From Rhodospirillaceae bacterium (lineage in GTDB: Bacteria > Pseudomonadota > Alphaproteobacteria > Rhodospirillales > Rhodospirillaceae), in the NCBI GenBank assembly GCA_040219235.1, contig JAVJSV010000012.1:1-64000 (forward strand): a stretch of DNA of 64,000 nucleotides. Reading direction: 5' to 3'. This document shows, one piece after another, positions 9,351 to 19,111 of the stretch. Below the pieces are notes generated by a model. The model searched no databases. It was not told the DNA's origin and saw only the letters and a program-made list of their open reading frames with translations. Each line of letters starts with the position of its first letter. Positions within the stretch are counted from its first letter, which is position 1. The position numbers and the translations under genes were made by a program.

Positions 9351-10372
9351 AAGAGTCAAACGCAAGTGTGACATGTAAGTTCGACGACAATGGACTTATT
9401 CAACAACTGTACGGCCCGAACAATACATTCCTGGATCAAATAGAGAGTCGATTAGGCGTTACGCTTCACACCCGTGGCAATACGGTCACGATTGAAGGGC
9501 AAAGCAAAACCGCTGAAATGGCGCGCCAAGCCTTGGAAAGTCTGTACGGTCGACTTGAGGCGGGGCACGTTATTGACAAAGGAGACGTCGATGGTGCGGC
9601 ACGTTTAGCAGAGGGGGGACAACCGTCTGCGGCAAACCAGGACGAATTGGCCATCCGCACCAGCAAACGACATGTGCGGCCTCGGTCATCAGGGCAAGCT
9701 GCCTTTTTTGACGCGCTACAAAAAAAAGAGATGGTCTTTGCCCTGGGTCCGGCGGGAACAGGAAAAACCTATATCGCCGTCGCCAAAGCCGTTGAAATGA
9801 AACTGGCCGGTCAAGTGGATAGAATCATCCTATCGCGACCAGCCGTAGAAGCCGGAGAAAGGCTCGGATTCCTTCCGGGCGACATGCGTGACAAAATTGA
9901 TCCCTATCTGCGGCCCTTATACGACGCATTGTATGACATGATGCCAGGCGACTTGGTGGTAAAACTACTGGCATCCGGCGAGATTGAGGTTGCCCCTCTG
10001 GCTTTTATGCGGGGTCGAACATTATCAAACGCCTTCGTGATCTTAGATGAAGCGCAGAACACAACACCGGTTCAAATGAAAATGTTTTTGACCCGCATGG
10101 GGGAAAATTCACGCATCGTCGTGACCGGAGATGTAAGCCAGATCGACTTGCCGTTGGGCGTAAAGTCCGGACTAAAAGATTCTCTCGATATTCTTGAGGG
10201 TATTGATGAAATTGGCCGGGTAACCTTCTCTCACAAAGATGTTGTTCGACATGGCTTGGTGACCCGCATCGTCACCGCATATGACGCGCGTGACTCAAAG
10301 CTGAATGTTAAACCCCCAGAAAACGGCGGTGGAACATCTGTTGGAAACCGGGAGCGTAAATCGACGCCATGA
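9347..10372 (+). CDS. ybeZ: PhoH-like ATPase (YbeZ)
   Basis: A 341-residue P-loop protein with a KH-like N-terminal region, Walker A GPAGTGKT near residue 135 and Walker B VILDEAQN near residue 230, as in PhoH/YbeZ. It is an RNA-associated ATPase that functions with YbeY in ribosome and RNA quality control. The start is a TTG inside the miaB stop region (ATTGA), implying translational coupling; its own stop overlaps the ybeY ATG as ATGA. Confidence 0.93.
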   Translation: MKESNASVTCKFDDNGLIQQLYGPNNTFLDQIESRLGVTLHTRGNTVTIEGQSKTAEMARQALESLYGRLEAGHVIDKGDVDGAARLAEGGQPSAANQDELAIRTSKRHVRPRSSGQAAFFDALQKKEMVFALGPAGTGKTYIAVAKAVEMKLAGQVDRIILSRPAVEAGERLGFLPGDMRDKIDPYLRPLYDALYDMMPGDLVVKLLASGEIEVAPLAFMRGRTLSNAFVILDEAQNTTPVQMKMFLTRMGENSRIVVTGDVSQIDLPLGVKSGLKDSLDILEGIDEIGRVTFSHKDVVRHGLVTRIVTAYDARDSKLNVKPPENGGGTSVGNRERKSTP

Positions 10373-10905
10373 CAGCGGCAAGATTGCGAACTGTCGTGCG
10401 CATGGACACAGAACACTGGCGTTCTGGCATTCCCAAGGCCGAAATATTATGCCGTAAAGCGGCTCGCAGCGCCTGGTCTCGGGGACGCAAAGCCTTAGAT
10501 CCCGGCCACATTCTGTTCAAACCTTTGACCAGTCCCGTTGAAGTCAGCATTCTGCTTAGCGATGACGATACGATTAAAGCGCTGAATAAAGAACATCTTG
10601 GCAAAGACAAACCAACCAACGTTTTGTCCTTTCCGGGCGACCTGGAAACCCCAGACCCTAGATCTGAAGTCCTCCTGGGAGATATTATTTTAGCTTGGCA
10701 AACCGTGTGCTCAGAGGCAAACAGAGACCACAAGAAAACAGACGCGCATATGATGCATTTGGTGATTCATGGCGTTCTTCATCTTTTGGGGTATGATCAT
10801 GAGTGTGAGGATGACGCAACGATAATGGAACGTTTGGAAATAGAGTGCATGGCCCAGCTAGGCTTGCCTGATCCCTATACGACCAATAGCAAAAGCAATG
10901 ACTGA
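10369..10905 (+). CDS. ybeY: Endoribonuclease YbeY
   Basis: The 178-residue protein carries the UPF0054 zinc motif HGVLHLLGYDHE near residue 125, in which three His ligands bind the catalytic metal. YbeY acts in 16S rRNA 3'-end maturation and 70S quality control. It begins at an ATG overlapping the phoH stop, and corC starts 8 nt before its end. The N-terminal 25 residues before the core appear somewhat long compared with E. coli YbeY, which is common in alphaproteobacteria. Confidence 0.95.
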   Translation: MTAARLRTVVRMDTEHWRSGIPKAEILCRKAARSAWSRGRKALDPGHILFKPLTSPVEVSILLSDDDTIKALNKEHLGKDKPTNVLSFPGDLETPDPRSEVLLGDIILAWQTVCSEANRDHKKTDAHMMHLVIHGVLHLLGYDHECEDDATIMERLEIECMAQLGLPDPYTTNSKSND

Positions 10906-11800
10906 GACAACACGATCAGAGATTGAGCGTAATGGCGACGATACACATACGCCATTTTTCCAACGGTTGCGCTCATGGCTGCCGCTAGGGACTTCAGATA
11001 CGGGTTCGGTTAGAGACGTGATTGAGGAGCTGATCGAAGATCAGCCCGACACCGATGACGCCATTGACGAACACGAACGCGCCCTTCTCTCAAACGTCTT
11101 GAAGCAGCGCCACGCCACTGTAGAAAGAATCATGGTTCCACGGGCAGATATCGTCTCTGTGGAACTGGAAACACCTGTGGTTGATGTCGTCGCCCTGCTG
11201 GTTGAGCAGGGTCATTCGAGAGTCCCTGTTTACCGCGGATCATTGGATGAAGTAGTTGGTATGGTGCATATCAAAGACCTCGCCGGAGCGATTTTAGGAG
11301 AGAATTCCTCGGTTGAAGCGGCAGCGCACTTATCCAAGCCAATGCGGCGCGTTATTTTTGCAGCACCCAACGCCCGGGTGCTGGATTTGCTTTTAGAAAT
11401 GCGCATGAAGCGCACCCATATGGCTATGGTGGTCGATGAATATGGTGGTATCGACGGGCTTGTTACAATTGAGGATTTGGTGGAGCAAATCGTCGGAGAT
11501 ATCGCTGATGAGCACGATGAGGATACAGATCTGGAATTGACAGATCGTGCCGACGGCACTGTGATCGCAGATGCACGTGTCACGTTGGCTGACTTTGTTG
11601 CGCGCTACGGGAATGTCTTCACCGACGAAGAAATGCATGAGTACGACACGCTAGGTGGACTTGTTTTTCGACTTGCTGGGCGTGTTCCCAGTCGGGGAGA
11701 GTTGGTCGCCCACGAAAATGGTGTTGAATTCGAAATAGCCGATGCTGACCCGCGTCGTATTCGCCGATTGAGGATACGCAACATCCCTTCCGTAGATTGA
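10898..11800 (+). CDS. corC: CorC/HlyC-type CBS-domain protein
   Basis: A 300-residue cytosolic protein with a short N-terminal segment, two CBS domains (about residues 70-200, including IMVPRADIVSVE and VDEYGGIDGLVTIEDL) and a C-terminal CorC_HlyC domain ending in the RIRRLRIR region. Family members are linked to magnesium or cobalt homeostasis and bind adenosine nucleotides. No DUF21 membrane domain is present, so this is the short CorC (YbeX) form usual between ybeY and lnt. It overlaps ybeY by 8 nt and abuts lnt. Confidence 0.92.
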   Translation: MTETTRSEIERNGDDTHTPFFQRLRSWLPLGTSDTGSVRDVIEELIEDQPDTDDAIDEHERALLSNVLKQRHATVERIMVPRADIVSVELETPVVDVVALLVEQGHSRVPVYRGSLDEVVGMVHIKDLAGAILGENSSVEAAAHLSKPMRRVIFAAPNARVLDLLLEMRMKRTHMAMVVDEYGGIDGLVTIEDLVEQIVGDIADEHDEDTDLELTDRADGTVIADARVTLADFVARYGNVFTDEEMHEYDTLGGLVFRLAGRVPSRGELVAHENGVEFEIADADPRRIRRLRIRNIPSVD

Positions 11801-13411
11801 GTGAACGTGACTTTTTGGGCGGCGCCGCCTCTTCACCTGTTACAGACAGCCCACCCGGCGCTTAGAGCTGGGCTTGCGTGCGGCCTTGGAGCTCTTGCGA
11901 CCTTAGCGATGCCGCCGTGGCATGTTTGGCCTGTGTTGTGGGTCTCACTTCCCCTGTTTCTTTTTTTAGTCCAAAGCGCCAAGACTTATCGTGGTGCCTT
12001 CCTCATCGGATGGGCGTTTGGGCTTGGCCATTTCACAACCGGCTTCGGATGGATTGGCAACGCCTTTTTTGTAGATGCAGAGACCTTTGCCGCGCTCGCC
12101 GTTCCCGCAATCGGAGCCCTTGCAGCGGGGTTTGCTCTGTACACAGGGATCGTCGCCCTCGTCACCAGAGTCGTGATTATTGGAACAACACAGACGAGTC
12201 GAGCATCAAGCCTTCTGCAAACAACATGTCGGCTGTGGGTTTTCGCAATCATCTGGACATTCATTGAATGGTGGCGTGGCTGGTTCCTAACCGGTTTTCC
12301 ATGGAATCCAATTGGGAGCAGCTGGACGGACGTTTCAACTGTTCTTCAAAGCGTCAGCGTGATGGGTGTCTACGGGCTCTCTTTTGTGACAGTCCTGGCC
12401 GCTTCTGCCAGCCTGCTATCAGTACACAAAACGAGGCAAATGACGCGATTGCTCATCATCGCACTCTGCCATGCACCACTGATAGCCTCGGCAGTTTATG
12501 GTGCCGCCCGTCTTGACCAAACTAACGATACATCAGTCCCCGATGTCAGATTGAGATTGGTGCAACCCAATATCGCCCAAGCGGACAAGTGGCTTCCGGG
12601 TTTAAGAGAAAAACACCTATACGAACAAGTTCGGATGAGCACCGAAAATGCGGTCGGAATAACCCATGTTTTATGGGCCGAAACAGCCGTGCCGTTTCCT
12701 TTAAATCTTGCAGACAGCGCATTGCAAGTAACAGCCCAGGCAGCGCCACCCTCAGGTCTGGTTTTAACAGGGGCGCCGCGGATTGAAGGTCAGGGAACAA
12801 CGCGCACAGCCTACAATAGTTTTTTTGCTGTTGAGCGCAGCGGTAAAATTGCTGCCGTTTACGACAAGTCTCACCTTGTACCATTTGGAGAGTACACGCC
12901 GCTTCAGAGCCTAATTCCTATTCCACAATTCACGGGGGGAATAGGATTCACTCCTGGCTTAGGTAAAGTGACCATAGCCTTGCCGGGATTGCCGGCATTT
13001 AGCCCTTTGATTTGTTACGAGATCGTGTTCCCTGGCGCCGTGACCAACCCAGAAAAGAGGCCAAAATGGCTCTTTAACCTGACCAACGATGCCTGGTTCG
13101 GTTCCTCAAGCGGACCTTATCAGCATATCGCAACCGCGCAGATGCGGGCTGTTGAAGAAGGTTTGCCGGTGGTGCGCGTTGCCAATACAGGGATCAGCGC
13201 TGTTATAGATGGATATGGTCGGATTCGCTCTAGCCTGCCTTTAGGGCAGAAGGGCGTGCTGGACAGTCCGCTACCAACAGATCTTGCGCCAACGCCATTT
13301 TCTCGGTTCGGGCACTATCCAACACTGATCATCATAATCCTGATTGGGTTCCTAGCCTTATTCATCTCTCGACATGATCTGCAAAAATACAAGGTTCATG
13401 TCGAACTCTAG
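11801..13411 (+). CDS. lnt: Apolipoprotein N-acyltransferase Lnt
   Basis: The 536-residue inner-membrane enzyme N-acylates the N-terminal cysteine of lipoproteins. The N-terminal half has several hydrophobic helices and the C-terminal half a nitrilase domain, with the catalytic triad recognisable as Glu in LWAETAVPF, Lys in YDKSHLVPFGEYTP and Cys in PLICYEIVFPG. A final hydrophobic helix (LIIIILIGFLALFI) precedes the end. The GTG start follows immediately after the corC stop. It closes the miaB-lnt operon; a gap of 183 bp follows. Confidence 0.95.
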   Translation: MNVTFWAAPPLHLLQTAHPALRAGLACGLGALATLAMPPWHVWPVLWVSLPLFLFLVQSAKTYRGAFLIGWAFGLGHFTTGFGWIGNAFFVDAETFAALAVPAIGALAAGFALYTGIVALVTRVVIIGTTQTSRASSLLQTTCRLWVFAIIWTFIEWWRGWFLTGFPWNPIGSSWTDVSTVLQSVSVMGVYGLSFVTVLAASASLLSVHKTRQMTRLLIIALCHAPLIASAVYGAARLDQTNDTSVPDVRLRLVQPNIAQADKWLPGLREKHLYEQVRMSTENAVGITHVLWAETAVPFPLNLADSALQVTAQAAPPSGLVLTGAPRIEGQGTTRTAYNSFFAVERSGKIAAVYDKSHLVPFGEYTPLQSLIPIPQFTGGIGFTPGLGKVTIALPGLPAFSPLICYEIVFPGAVTNPEKRPKWLFNLTNDAWFGSSSGPYQHIATAQMRAVEEGLPVVRVANTGISAVIDGYGRIRSSLPLGQKGVLDSPLPTDLAPTPFSRFGHYPTLIIIILIGFLALFISRHDLQKYKVHVEL

Positions 13412-13441
13412 ACATTTCTGCGTGCCGGCACCCAAAAAGTT

Positions 13442-13471
13442 TTGAGTAAAAAGTAGTTTTCGTGCTATGCT
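13442..13471 (+). promoter_or_regulatory. Possible sigma-70 promoter of the XRE regulator gene
   Basis: TTGAGT (13442-13447) and TATGCT (13466-13471) are separated by 18 bp in the gap between lnt and the XRE gene, about 120 bp before its ATG. Both hexamers are partial matches to the consensus, so this is a weak prediction. Confidence 0.35.
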
Positions 13472-13594
13472 TTTACAACGTTTAGTAGGTGATTTTAGAC
13501 GTGTTGGCTGCAAAAGTGCTGAAAATGCTTAATTTTCGGCCTATTTTGGGCTTGAGCACTGGCAAACTTAGGGACTGAAACAAAGGACGTAATA

Positions 13595-14089
13595 ATGGGT
13601 TTTGCAGAAAAACAAGATCTGGATGGACTTGGAGGCCGCTCATCGCGCGGTCGTATGCCCTCGGGAAAACCAAATCCTGTTGATGTTCACGTTGGCAGCC
13701 GCGTCCGCCTGAGACGAACATTGCTTGGTCTGAGCCAGGAGAAACTTGGAGAAGCGATTGGACTAACATTCCAGCAAGTCCAAAAGTATGAGCGTGGGGC
13801 CAATCGGGTCGGAGCCAGCCGGTTATGGGATTTAAGCCGTGTTCTAGACTGTCCTGTTTCTTATTTCTTTGAAGATATGGAAGACGACGTGCAGGCGGCA
13901 AGCCCACGCAATCTGACAGAGCGTACTGAAGAGCCTGAACAAAGAGACGCCGACCCCATGACCAAACGCGAAACCCTAGAGTTGGTGCGCGCCTATTACA
14001 AAATTACGGACCCACACGTGCGCCGCCGTATATATGAATTGGCCAAGTCATTGGCATCGGCCGAGGAGGCTTTTAACCTGGGCGACTAA
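13595..14089 (+). CDS. XRE-family helix-turn-helix regulator
   Basis: The 164-residue protein has a classical Cro/CI-type helix-turn-helix at about residues 30-85 (VGSRVRLRRTLLGLSQEKLG ending in YFFED), followed by an acidic linker and a conserved helical C-terminal block with ETLELVRAYYK. This type is found before metK in many Rhodospirillales and resembles Caulobacter-type XRE regulators with the SYFFE motif. A paralogue at 55410-55892 shares the whole HTH and the ETLELVRAY block. A strong terminator follows at 14120-14148, so it is transcribed alone. Targets are unknown. Confidence 0.88.
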   Translation: MGFAEKQDLDGLGGRSSRGRMPSGKPNPVDVHVGSRVRLRRTLLGLSQEKLGEAIGLTFQQVQKYERGANRVGASRLWDLSRVLDCPVSYFFEDMEDDVQAASPRNLTERTEEPEQRDADPMTKRETLELVRAYYKITDPHVRRRIYELAKSLASAEEAFNLGD

Positions 14090-14119
14090 CAATAGTTCCG
14101 CCTGTCCAATTTTGCTAAA

Positions 14120-14148
14120 AGCCCTGTCACATCAGACAGGGCTTTTTT
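14120..14148 (+). terminator. Rho-independent terminator after the XRE gene
   Basis: The 9-bp perfect stem AGCCCTGTC/GACAGGGCT with a 6-nt loop is followed by TTTTT. It separates the XRE gene from metK. Confidence 0.9.
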
Positions 14149-14277
14149 CATGTGCCCATCATATTTTCTAAAATGCGATAACAACGCAGCCACTTGCAAA
14201 ACTTGAGGGGTTCCGGTACGTCCGGTCCACTTTTATCACGTCTTGAATTATCCAATTTTCGTTTAAGGAGCCTGTTT

Positions 14278-15450
14278 GTGTCTCTGTCTGAATATGTATT
14301 TACCAGCGAGTCCGTTTCCGAGGGCCATCCGGACAAAGTCAGTGATCGCGTTTCTGACGAAGTTGTTGATCTTTTTCTAGGCGCCGAACCCGAAGCCCGA
14401 GTTGCGGTGGAGACACTGTGCACGACCAACCTGATTGTTCTCGCTGGGGAGGTACGCGGCCCCGAGTCTGTTACCGCCGAAATGATGATTAACGCCGCGC
14501 GCGAGGCTGTAAAAGACATTGGCTACGAACAGGACGGCTTTCATTGGCAAGAGATGAAAGTGGAATGTCACGTTCACGCACAATCGGCCGACATTGCTGT
14601 GGGCGTGGACTCGGCTGGTAATAAGGATGAAGGCGCTGGAGACCAGGGCATTATGTTTGGCTTTGCGGTGACTGAAACGCCAGAACTCATGCCAGCGCCT
14701 ATTCATTATTCGCATCAAATTTTAAAATCTCTCGCTGATGCGCGGCATTCAGGAGATGCACCGTTTCTAGGGCCTGATTCAAAGAGCCAGGTTAGTCTCC
14801 AGTATCGAGATGGCAAGCCCGTTGGCGCAACATCGGTCGTAGTTTCAACGCAGCATACTGAGGACGTTGACCAGGACACAATCCGGGATTTGGTTCGTAC
14901 CCACGTGGAGCGTGTACTCCCTGAGGGTTGGATGTGCCCAGATGATGCGTTTTATGTGAATCCGACCGGTCGTTTTGTTATTGGTGGACCGGACGGGGAT
15001 TGCGGCTTAACAGGACGCAAGATTATCGTTGATACCTACGGTGGTGCGGCCCCGCATGGCGGCGGCGCTTTTTCTGGAAAAGATCCCACCAAAGTTGATC
15101 GCTCAGCAGCATATGCCTCCAGATATCTGGCTAAAAACGTCGTTGGAGCAGGGCTAGCAGATCGCTGCACGATCCAATTATCCTACGCCATTGGTGTATC
15201 TAAGCCGTTATCGGTTTATGTTGACACCCAAGGCACTGGAAAAGTTGAAGAAGCAAAGCTGGCCGACGTTTTACAGGAACTGATGGATCTCAGCCCCCGT
15301 GGGATCCGCGAGCACCTTAAGTTGAACAAGCCAATCTATGCGCGCACAGCGGCCTATGGTCACTTTGGGCGCGAGCCTGATGGTGGCGGCGGGTTCTCGT
15401 GGGAACGTCTGGATTTGGTGGAAGCGCTCGAATCTGCGTTCGGTGTCTAG
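14278..15450 (+). CDS. metK: S-adenosylmethionine synthetase MetK
   Basis: MetK makes SAM from methionine and ATP. Family motifs are complete: [13 protein letters not shown] at the N-terminus, [12 protein letters not shown] near residue 119 and [16 protein letters not shown] near residue 262. I set the start at GTG 14278, giving 390 residues, because AAGGAG lies 7 nt upstream and the N-terminus then matches known MetK; an in-frame TTG at 14194 would add 28 residues of unlike sequence. The 130-bp leader after the terminator was inspected for SAM riboswitches without a convincing match. trmB follows with an 8-nt overlap. Confidence 0.95.
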   Translation: MSLSEYVFTSESVSEGHPDKVSDRVSDEVVDLFLGAEPEARVAVETLCTTNLIVLAGEVRGPESVTAEMMINAAREAVKDIGYEQDGFHWQEMKVECHVHAQSADIAVGVDSAGNKDEGAGDQGIMFGFAVTETPELMPAPIHYSHQILKSLADARHSGDAPFLGPDSKSQVSLQYRDGKPVGATSVVVSTQHTEDVDQDTIRDLVRTHVERVLPEGWMCPDDAFYVNPTGRFVIGGPDGDCGLTGRKIIVDTYGGAAPHGGGAFSGKDPTKVDRSAAYASRYLAKNVVGAGLADRCTIQLSYAIGVSKPLSVYVDTQGTGKVEEAKLADVLQELMDLSPRGIREHLKLNKPIYARTAAYGHFGREPDGGGGFSWERLDLVEALESAFGV

Positions 15451-16156
15451 TTCACCACAAAATACACTTCAAAACCGGATTCAACTGTTTGGCAGACGAA
15501 AGGGCAAGGCGCTGCGGAATGCTCGCCGCGATCTCCTGGAGAAAGACCTGCCGCATCTGCGTATTGAGTTGAAAACGCTGGAGACAGGGACTGATCCTCG
15601 GGTCTTTTTTAATCCTCCCGTGGAGCGGGTTTGGCTTGAAATCGGCTTCGGCGGCGGCGAACACTTGATAGCGCAAGCGAGCGCGCATCCAGAGATCGGC
15701 TTTATAGGTGCAGAAGTTTTTGAAAATGGCATTGCATCACTATTGCAGCAGAGAATAGATGCCAAACTCGAAAACATTAGAATACTCGACAATGATGCGA
15801 GGGAATTCTTACCTTTGCTGCAAAACGCCAGCGTAGAGCGTGTTTTTCTACTCTATCCTGACCCCTGGCCGAAGACGCGCCATGCCAAACGCAGATTTGT
15901 TAACCGGCAAACCTTGGATGAACTTGCTCGCATTATGCCTTTGCAATCAGAGTTAAGGATTGCGACGGATCATCCCGTTTATGCACGGTGGTGCTTAAGA
16001 CATATACCGACTCATCCAAATTTCCAGTGGCAAGTGAACCGAGCAAAAGATTGGCGATTCCCGCCAGGCGATGCCTTCTCGACGCGTTATGAACAAAAAG
16101 CAATCACGCAGGGCCGCACCCCAATGTATCTCACGTTTCGCCGCGTTATAGGCTAA
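15443..16156 (+). CDS. trmB: tRNA (guanine-N7)-methyltransferase TrmB
   Basis: A SAM-dependent methyltransferase of about 237 residues, with the SAM-binding motif [12 protein letters not shown] and the TrmB signature [17 protein letters not shown]. It forms m7G46 in tRNA. The reading frame extends back into metK, but similarity begins around [15 protein letters not shown], so the GTG at 15443, overlapping the end of metK by 8 nt, is the most plausible start. The coupling of a SAM-using enzyme to metK is common in alphaproteobacteria. Confidence 0.92.
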   Translation: MSSSPQNTLQNRIQLFGRRKGKALRNARRDLLEKDLPHLRIELKTLETGTDPRVFFNPPVERVWLEIGFGGGEHLIAQASAHPEIGFIGAEVFENGIASLLQQRIDAKLENIRILDNDAREFLPLLQNASVERVFLLYPDPWPKTRHAKRRFVNRQTLDELARIMPLQSELRIATDHPVYARWCLRHIPTHPNFQWQVNRAKDWRFPPGDAFSTRYEQKAITQGRTPMYLTFRRVIG

Positions 16157-16224
16157 TGCCTTGCCAGAATGTGAGAATCCGACTATATGAACGGCACAAC
16201 TTCACATGTCGAGTGACCTGAGGG

Positions 16225-16248
16225 GTGGGCCGGTGGCCCACTTTTTTT
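16225..16248 (+). terminator. Hairpin with U-tract in the leader of the rimP-nusA operon
   Basis: The perfect 7-bp stem GTGGGCC/GGCCCAC with a GGT loop is followed by seven T residues. It could simply terminate the metK-trmB transcript, or attenuate transcription entering rimP-nusA, since it lies about 60 nt before the rimP start and no separate promoter is obvious after it. Confidence 0.75.
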
Positions 16249-16306
16249 GTTTGTGGAATACCCATTCCCACGGCTTCAGGTTCCGATAAACAACGTCGCG
16301 AGCGAT

Positions 16307-16798
16307 ATGGAACGCCTGACCTGGCTCGAAGAAAAGATTGCACCGACCCTTGAAGCCATGGGCTTTGAGGTTGTCCGCGTTGCCGTAACCGGTGAAAGCG
16401 GACGTCGAGCACTACAGGTGATGGCAGACCGTGCCGATGGCAGTCTGATCAACATAGATGATTGCGCAGCCATAAGCGCCACTCTAAATGATGCCTTTGA
16501 AATCGAAGACCCATTAGAGGGCGCTTATAATTTGGAAGTCAGCTCAGCCGGTATTGATCGCCCATTAACACGGCCGAAAGACTTCGTAACTTACGTCGGC
16601 TTTGAAGCAAAAATACAAACACGACGCCCGATTGAAGGCCGTAAAAAATTTAAAGGTCTGCTGGAAGGTCTCAACCCATCGGATACAGTTGTCATCAAGA
16701 TAGATGGTGAGCAAATAACGCTGCCACTATCCGAAATAGATCGCGCGCAGTTGGTTCTTACAGACGCGCTTATAGCCGCAACGGCGCACAGTAACTGA
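16307..16798 (+). CDS. rimP: Ribosome maturation factor RimP
   Basis: The 163-residue form starting at ATG 16307 has the two RimP domains: the N-terminal IAPTLEAMGFEVVRV with LEVSSAGIDRPLTR near residue 85, and a C-terminal SH3-like domain. RimP assists 30S maturation. Earlier in-frame TTG 16247 and GTG 16253 exist but start within or directly after the leader hairpin, so the later ATG is preferred. nusA follows after 31 bp, the standard rimP-nusA-infB order. Confidence 0.92.
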   Translation: MERLTWLEEKIAPTLEAMGFEVVRVAVTGESGRRALQVMADRADGSLINIDDCAAISATLNDAFEIEDPLEGAYNLEVSSAGIDRPLTRPKDFVTYVGFEAKIQTRRPIEGRKKFKGLLEGLNPSDTVVIKIDGEQITLPLSEIDRAQLVLTDALIAATAHSN

Positions 16799-16829
16799 AT
16801 AGAAATACGTACAAGGTGAGAAGTAAGTC

Positions 16830-18410
16830 ATGTCCGATAGCATAGCGATGCCCCGCCCAGAACTGATTCAAGTCGCGGATACTGTTGCGCGCGACAAGTC
16901 GATTGAGCGTGAGGAAGTCTTCATGATTATGGAGCAGGCTTTGCAAAAAGCTGGCCGCTCAAAATATGGTCAAGAAAAAGATATTCGCGCATCCATTGAC
17001 CGCAAAACCGGAGAGATTCGACTGGCCCGTTACCTGGAAGTAATGGCTGAAGAAGACGATGTTGAAGACGAGAACACCCAACTAACAATTGAACAGGCCA
17101 AACGAAAGAAAAAGGACGCAGAGGTCGGTGAGTTTCTGATTGACCCACTACCGCCAATCGATTTTGGCCGCATTTCATCACAAATGGCCAAACAAGTTAT
17201 TGTTCAGCGTGTTCGGGAAGCGGAACGTGCGCGCCAGTTTGAAGAGTACAAAGATCGCGTCGGTGAAATTATTAACGGGCTCGTTAAACGTGTTGAGTTT
17301 GGGAACGTTGTCGTTGATTTGGGCCGAGCTGAAGGTTTGCTGCGTCGAGATGAGCTTATTCCACGCGAACACTTTAAGAATGGCGATCGCGTGCGCGCAT
17401 ACATCATTGATGTTCGTGAAGAACCGCGTGGACCACAAATCTTTTTATCCCGTACATGCCCCGAGTTCATGGCGATGCTGTTTGCTCAGGAAGTACCAGA
17501 AATATATGACGGCATTATCGAGATTAAGGCCGTTGCCCGGGATCCAGGTAGCCGCGCCAAAATTGCGGTTATTTCTAAAGATGCATCAATTGATCCTGTC
17601 GGCGCATGTGTTGGTATGCGCGGCAGTCGCGTCCAAGCGGTTGTCGCAGAGCTTCAGGGCGAAAAAATCGATATTATCCAATGGAATGAAGATCCAGCAA
17701 CGTTTGTCGTGAACGGTTTAGCTCCAGCCGAGGTTAGCAAAGTGGTGCTAGACGAAGACTCTGGCCGGATTGAAGTTGTTGTTCCAGATGACCAATTGTC
17801 GTTGGCTATCGGCAGACGCGGTCAGAACGTTAGACTTGCCTCTCACCTTACAGGCTGGACGATTGACATACTGACAGAAGATGAAGAAAGCGCGCGCCGG
17901 CAAGAAGAGTTCCACAGCCGTAGTCAGGCATTCATTGACGGCTTAGATGTAGATGAAGTGATTGCTCATCTTCTCGTCACCGAAGGCTTTACGTCTTTGG
18001 AGGAAGTAGCTTTCGTCCCCGAAGATGAGCTGACAAGAATTGAAGGATTCGATGAAGACATTGCCACAGAACTCAAAGCGCGTGCCCAAGCGTTCATCGA
18101 AGAAGAAAATCAGAAAGTCATTACCAAACTGAACGATTTAGGTGTTGCAGAAGATTTACTCAATGCAGGTATCGAGGGTCTGGACACGGCGATGTTGGTA
18201 ACCCTTGGCGAAGGGGGTGTTAAAACCAGGGACGATCTCGCTGATTTGGCCTCTGATGAACTCATCGAAATTCTTGGCGTGGGTTCTATGTCTATGGAAG
18301 ATGCTAACACAATGATTATGGCCGCGAGAGCGCACTGGTTTGAGGATGAAGACACCGAAGCAGGTGAAGCAGAATCCCAAGACACAGAGTCTGCCGAGGA
18401 TACCGAATAG
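16830..18410 (+). CDS. nusA: Transcription termination/antitermination factor NusA
   Basis: The 526-residue NusA has the N-terminal RNA-polymerase-binding domain, an S1 domain (about residues 135-200), two KH domains (GACVGMRGSRVQAV and LAIGRRGQNVRLA) and C-terminal acidic repeat domains with helix-hairpin-helix character, ending in a Glu/Asp/Thr-rich tail. It controls pausing, termination and antitermination. The AAGGTGAGAAG sequence before the ATG provides a ribosome-binding site. It is the second gene of the rimP-nusA-ylxR-infB group. Confidence 0.97.
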   Translation: MSDSIAMPRPELIQVADTVARDKSIEREEVFMIMEQALQKAGRSKYGQEKDIRASIDRKTGEIRLARYLEVMAEEDDVEDENTQLTIEQAKRKKKDAEVGEFLIDPLPPIDFGRISSQMAKQVIVQRVREAERARQFEEYKDRVGEIINGLVKRVEFGNVVVDLGRAEGLLRRDELIPREHFKNGDRVRAYIIDVREEPRGPQIFLSRTCPEFMAMLFAQEVPEIYDGIIEIKAVARDPGSRAKIAVISKDASIDPVGACVGMRGSRVQAVVAELQGEKIDIIQWNEDPATFVVNGLAPAEVSKVVLDEDSGRIEVVVPDDQLSLAIGRRGQNVRLASHLTGWTIDILTEDEESARRQEEFHSRSQAFIDGLDVDEVIAHLLVTEGFTSLEEVAFVPEDELTRIEGFDEDIATELKARAQAFIEEENQKVITKLNDLGVAEDLLNAGIEGLDTAMLVTLGEGGVKTRDDLADLASDELIEILGVGSMSMEDANTMIMAARAHWFEDEDTEAGEAESQDTESAEDTE

Positions 18411-18412
18411 AC

Positions 18413-19081
18413 GTGACTTTTGACGCCACTTCATCGGACGAAAACGTCGTGAACTCAGACGAGCCTGACGACACCAACCAGGGAACAGCGTTTGACTCTG
18501 GGCCACTGCGGACGTGTTTTGCCAGCGGTGAGCAGCGCGCTAAGGCTGAGTTGCTGCGTTTTGTCGTTGGGCCCGATGAACAGATCGTATTTGATGTGGC
18601 GGGGCGCCTGCCGGGTCGGGGTTTGTGGTTAAGCCCAGAGCGAGATATGATAGAGAAGGCAACTTCTAAGCGTCTTTTCTCAAGGGCTGCCCGAAGATCA
18701 GTTCAAGTGCCGGATGGCTTGGTAAATCATGTTGCAACCAGTCTCAAGCGCCGTTGTCTTGATCGCCTCGGATTAGCACGCCGCGCTGGCTTGGTTGCGG
18801 TTGGATTTGAGAAAGTTCGTGCTCAGGCAGCCGCTGGTCAGACCGCGCTAATTCTGGAAGCAAGTGATGGCGCGGAAGGTGGGCGGCGAAAAGTGACAGG
18901 AATGGCGCCGGGCGCAGAGGTGATAGATGCCTTTACTGGCGCCGAGTTGGGACAGGCAGTTGGACGAGATCATGCCGTGCATGTTGGTCTATTGTCAGAC
19001 AAATTAACGACCAGCCTAGCGGCAGAGTCAAAAAAATACTATGGCGTCGCCAACGTGGCAAAGCCACAGAAAGACGACTGA
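18413..19081 (+). CDS. ylxR: YlxR/DUF448 RNA-binding protein with L7Ae-like domain
   Basis: A 222-residue protein combining an N-terminal YlxR (DUF448) domain, seen as RTCFASGEQRAKAELLRFV and GRGLWLSP, with a C-terminal L7Ae-like domain (LDRLGLARRAGLVAVGFEKV). This fused form between nusA and infB is typical of alphaproteobacteria. YlxR proteins are nucleic-acid binding and have been implicated in regulating transcription and ribosome-associated functions; the precise role here is unknown. The start is a GTG 2 nt after the nusA stop. Confidence 0.9.
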   Translation: MTFDATSSDENVVNSDEPDDTNQGTAFDSGPLRTCFASGEQRAKAELLRFVVGPDEQIVFDVAGRLPGRGLWLSPERDMIEKATSKRLFSRAARRSVQVPDGLVNHVATSLKRRCLDRLGLARRAGLVAVGFEKVRAQAAAGQTALILEASDGAEGGRRKVTGMAPGAEVIDAFTGAELGQAVGRDHAVHVGLLSDKLTTSLAAESKKYYGVANVAKPQKDD

Positions 19082-19111
19082 GAACTTAAGAAGATTTAGA
19101 CTGAGGGGAGC

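Noticed and set aside
11878-12516. Alternative-frame ORFs inside lnt
   Set aside because: Cys- and Arg-rich low-quality translations overlapping the clear Lnt frame; treated as shadows.
14149-14277. SAM or SAM/SAH riboswitch in the metK leader
   Set aside because: The leader has AAGGAG at the expected place, but the conserved riboswitch segments and a pseudoknot could not be recognised by eye. A covariance-model search would decide.
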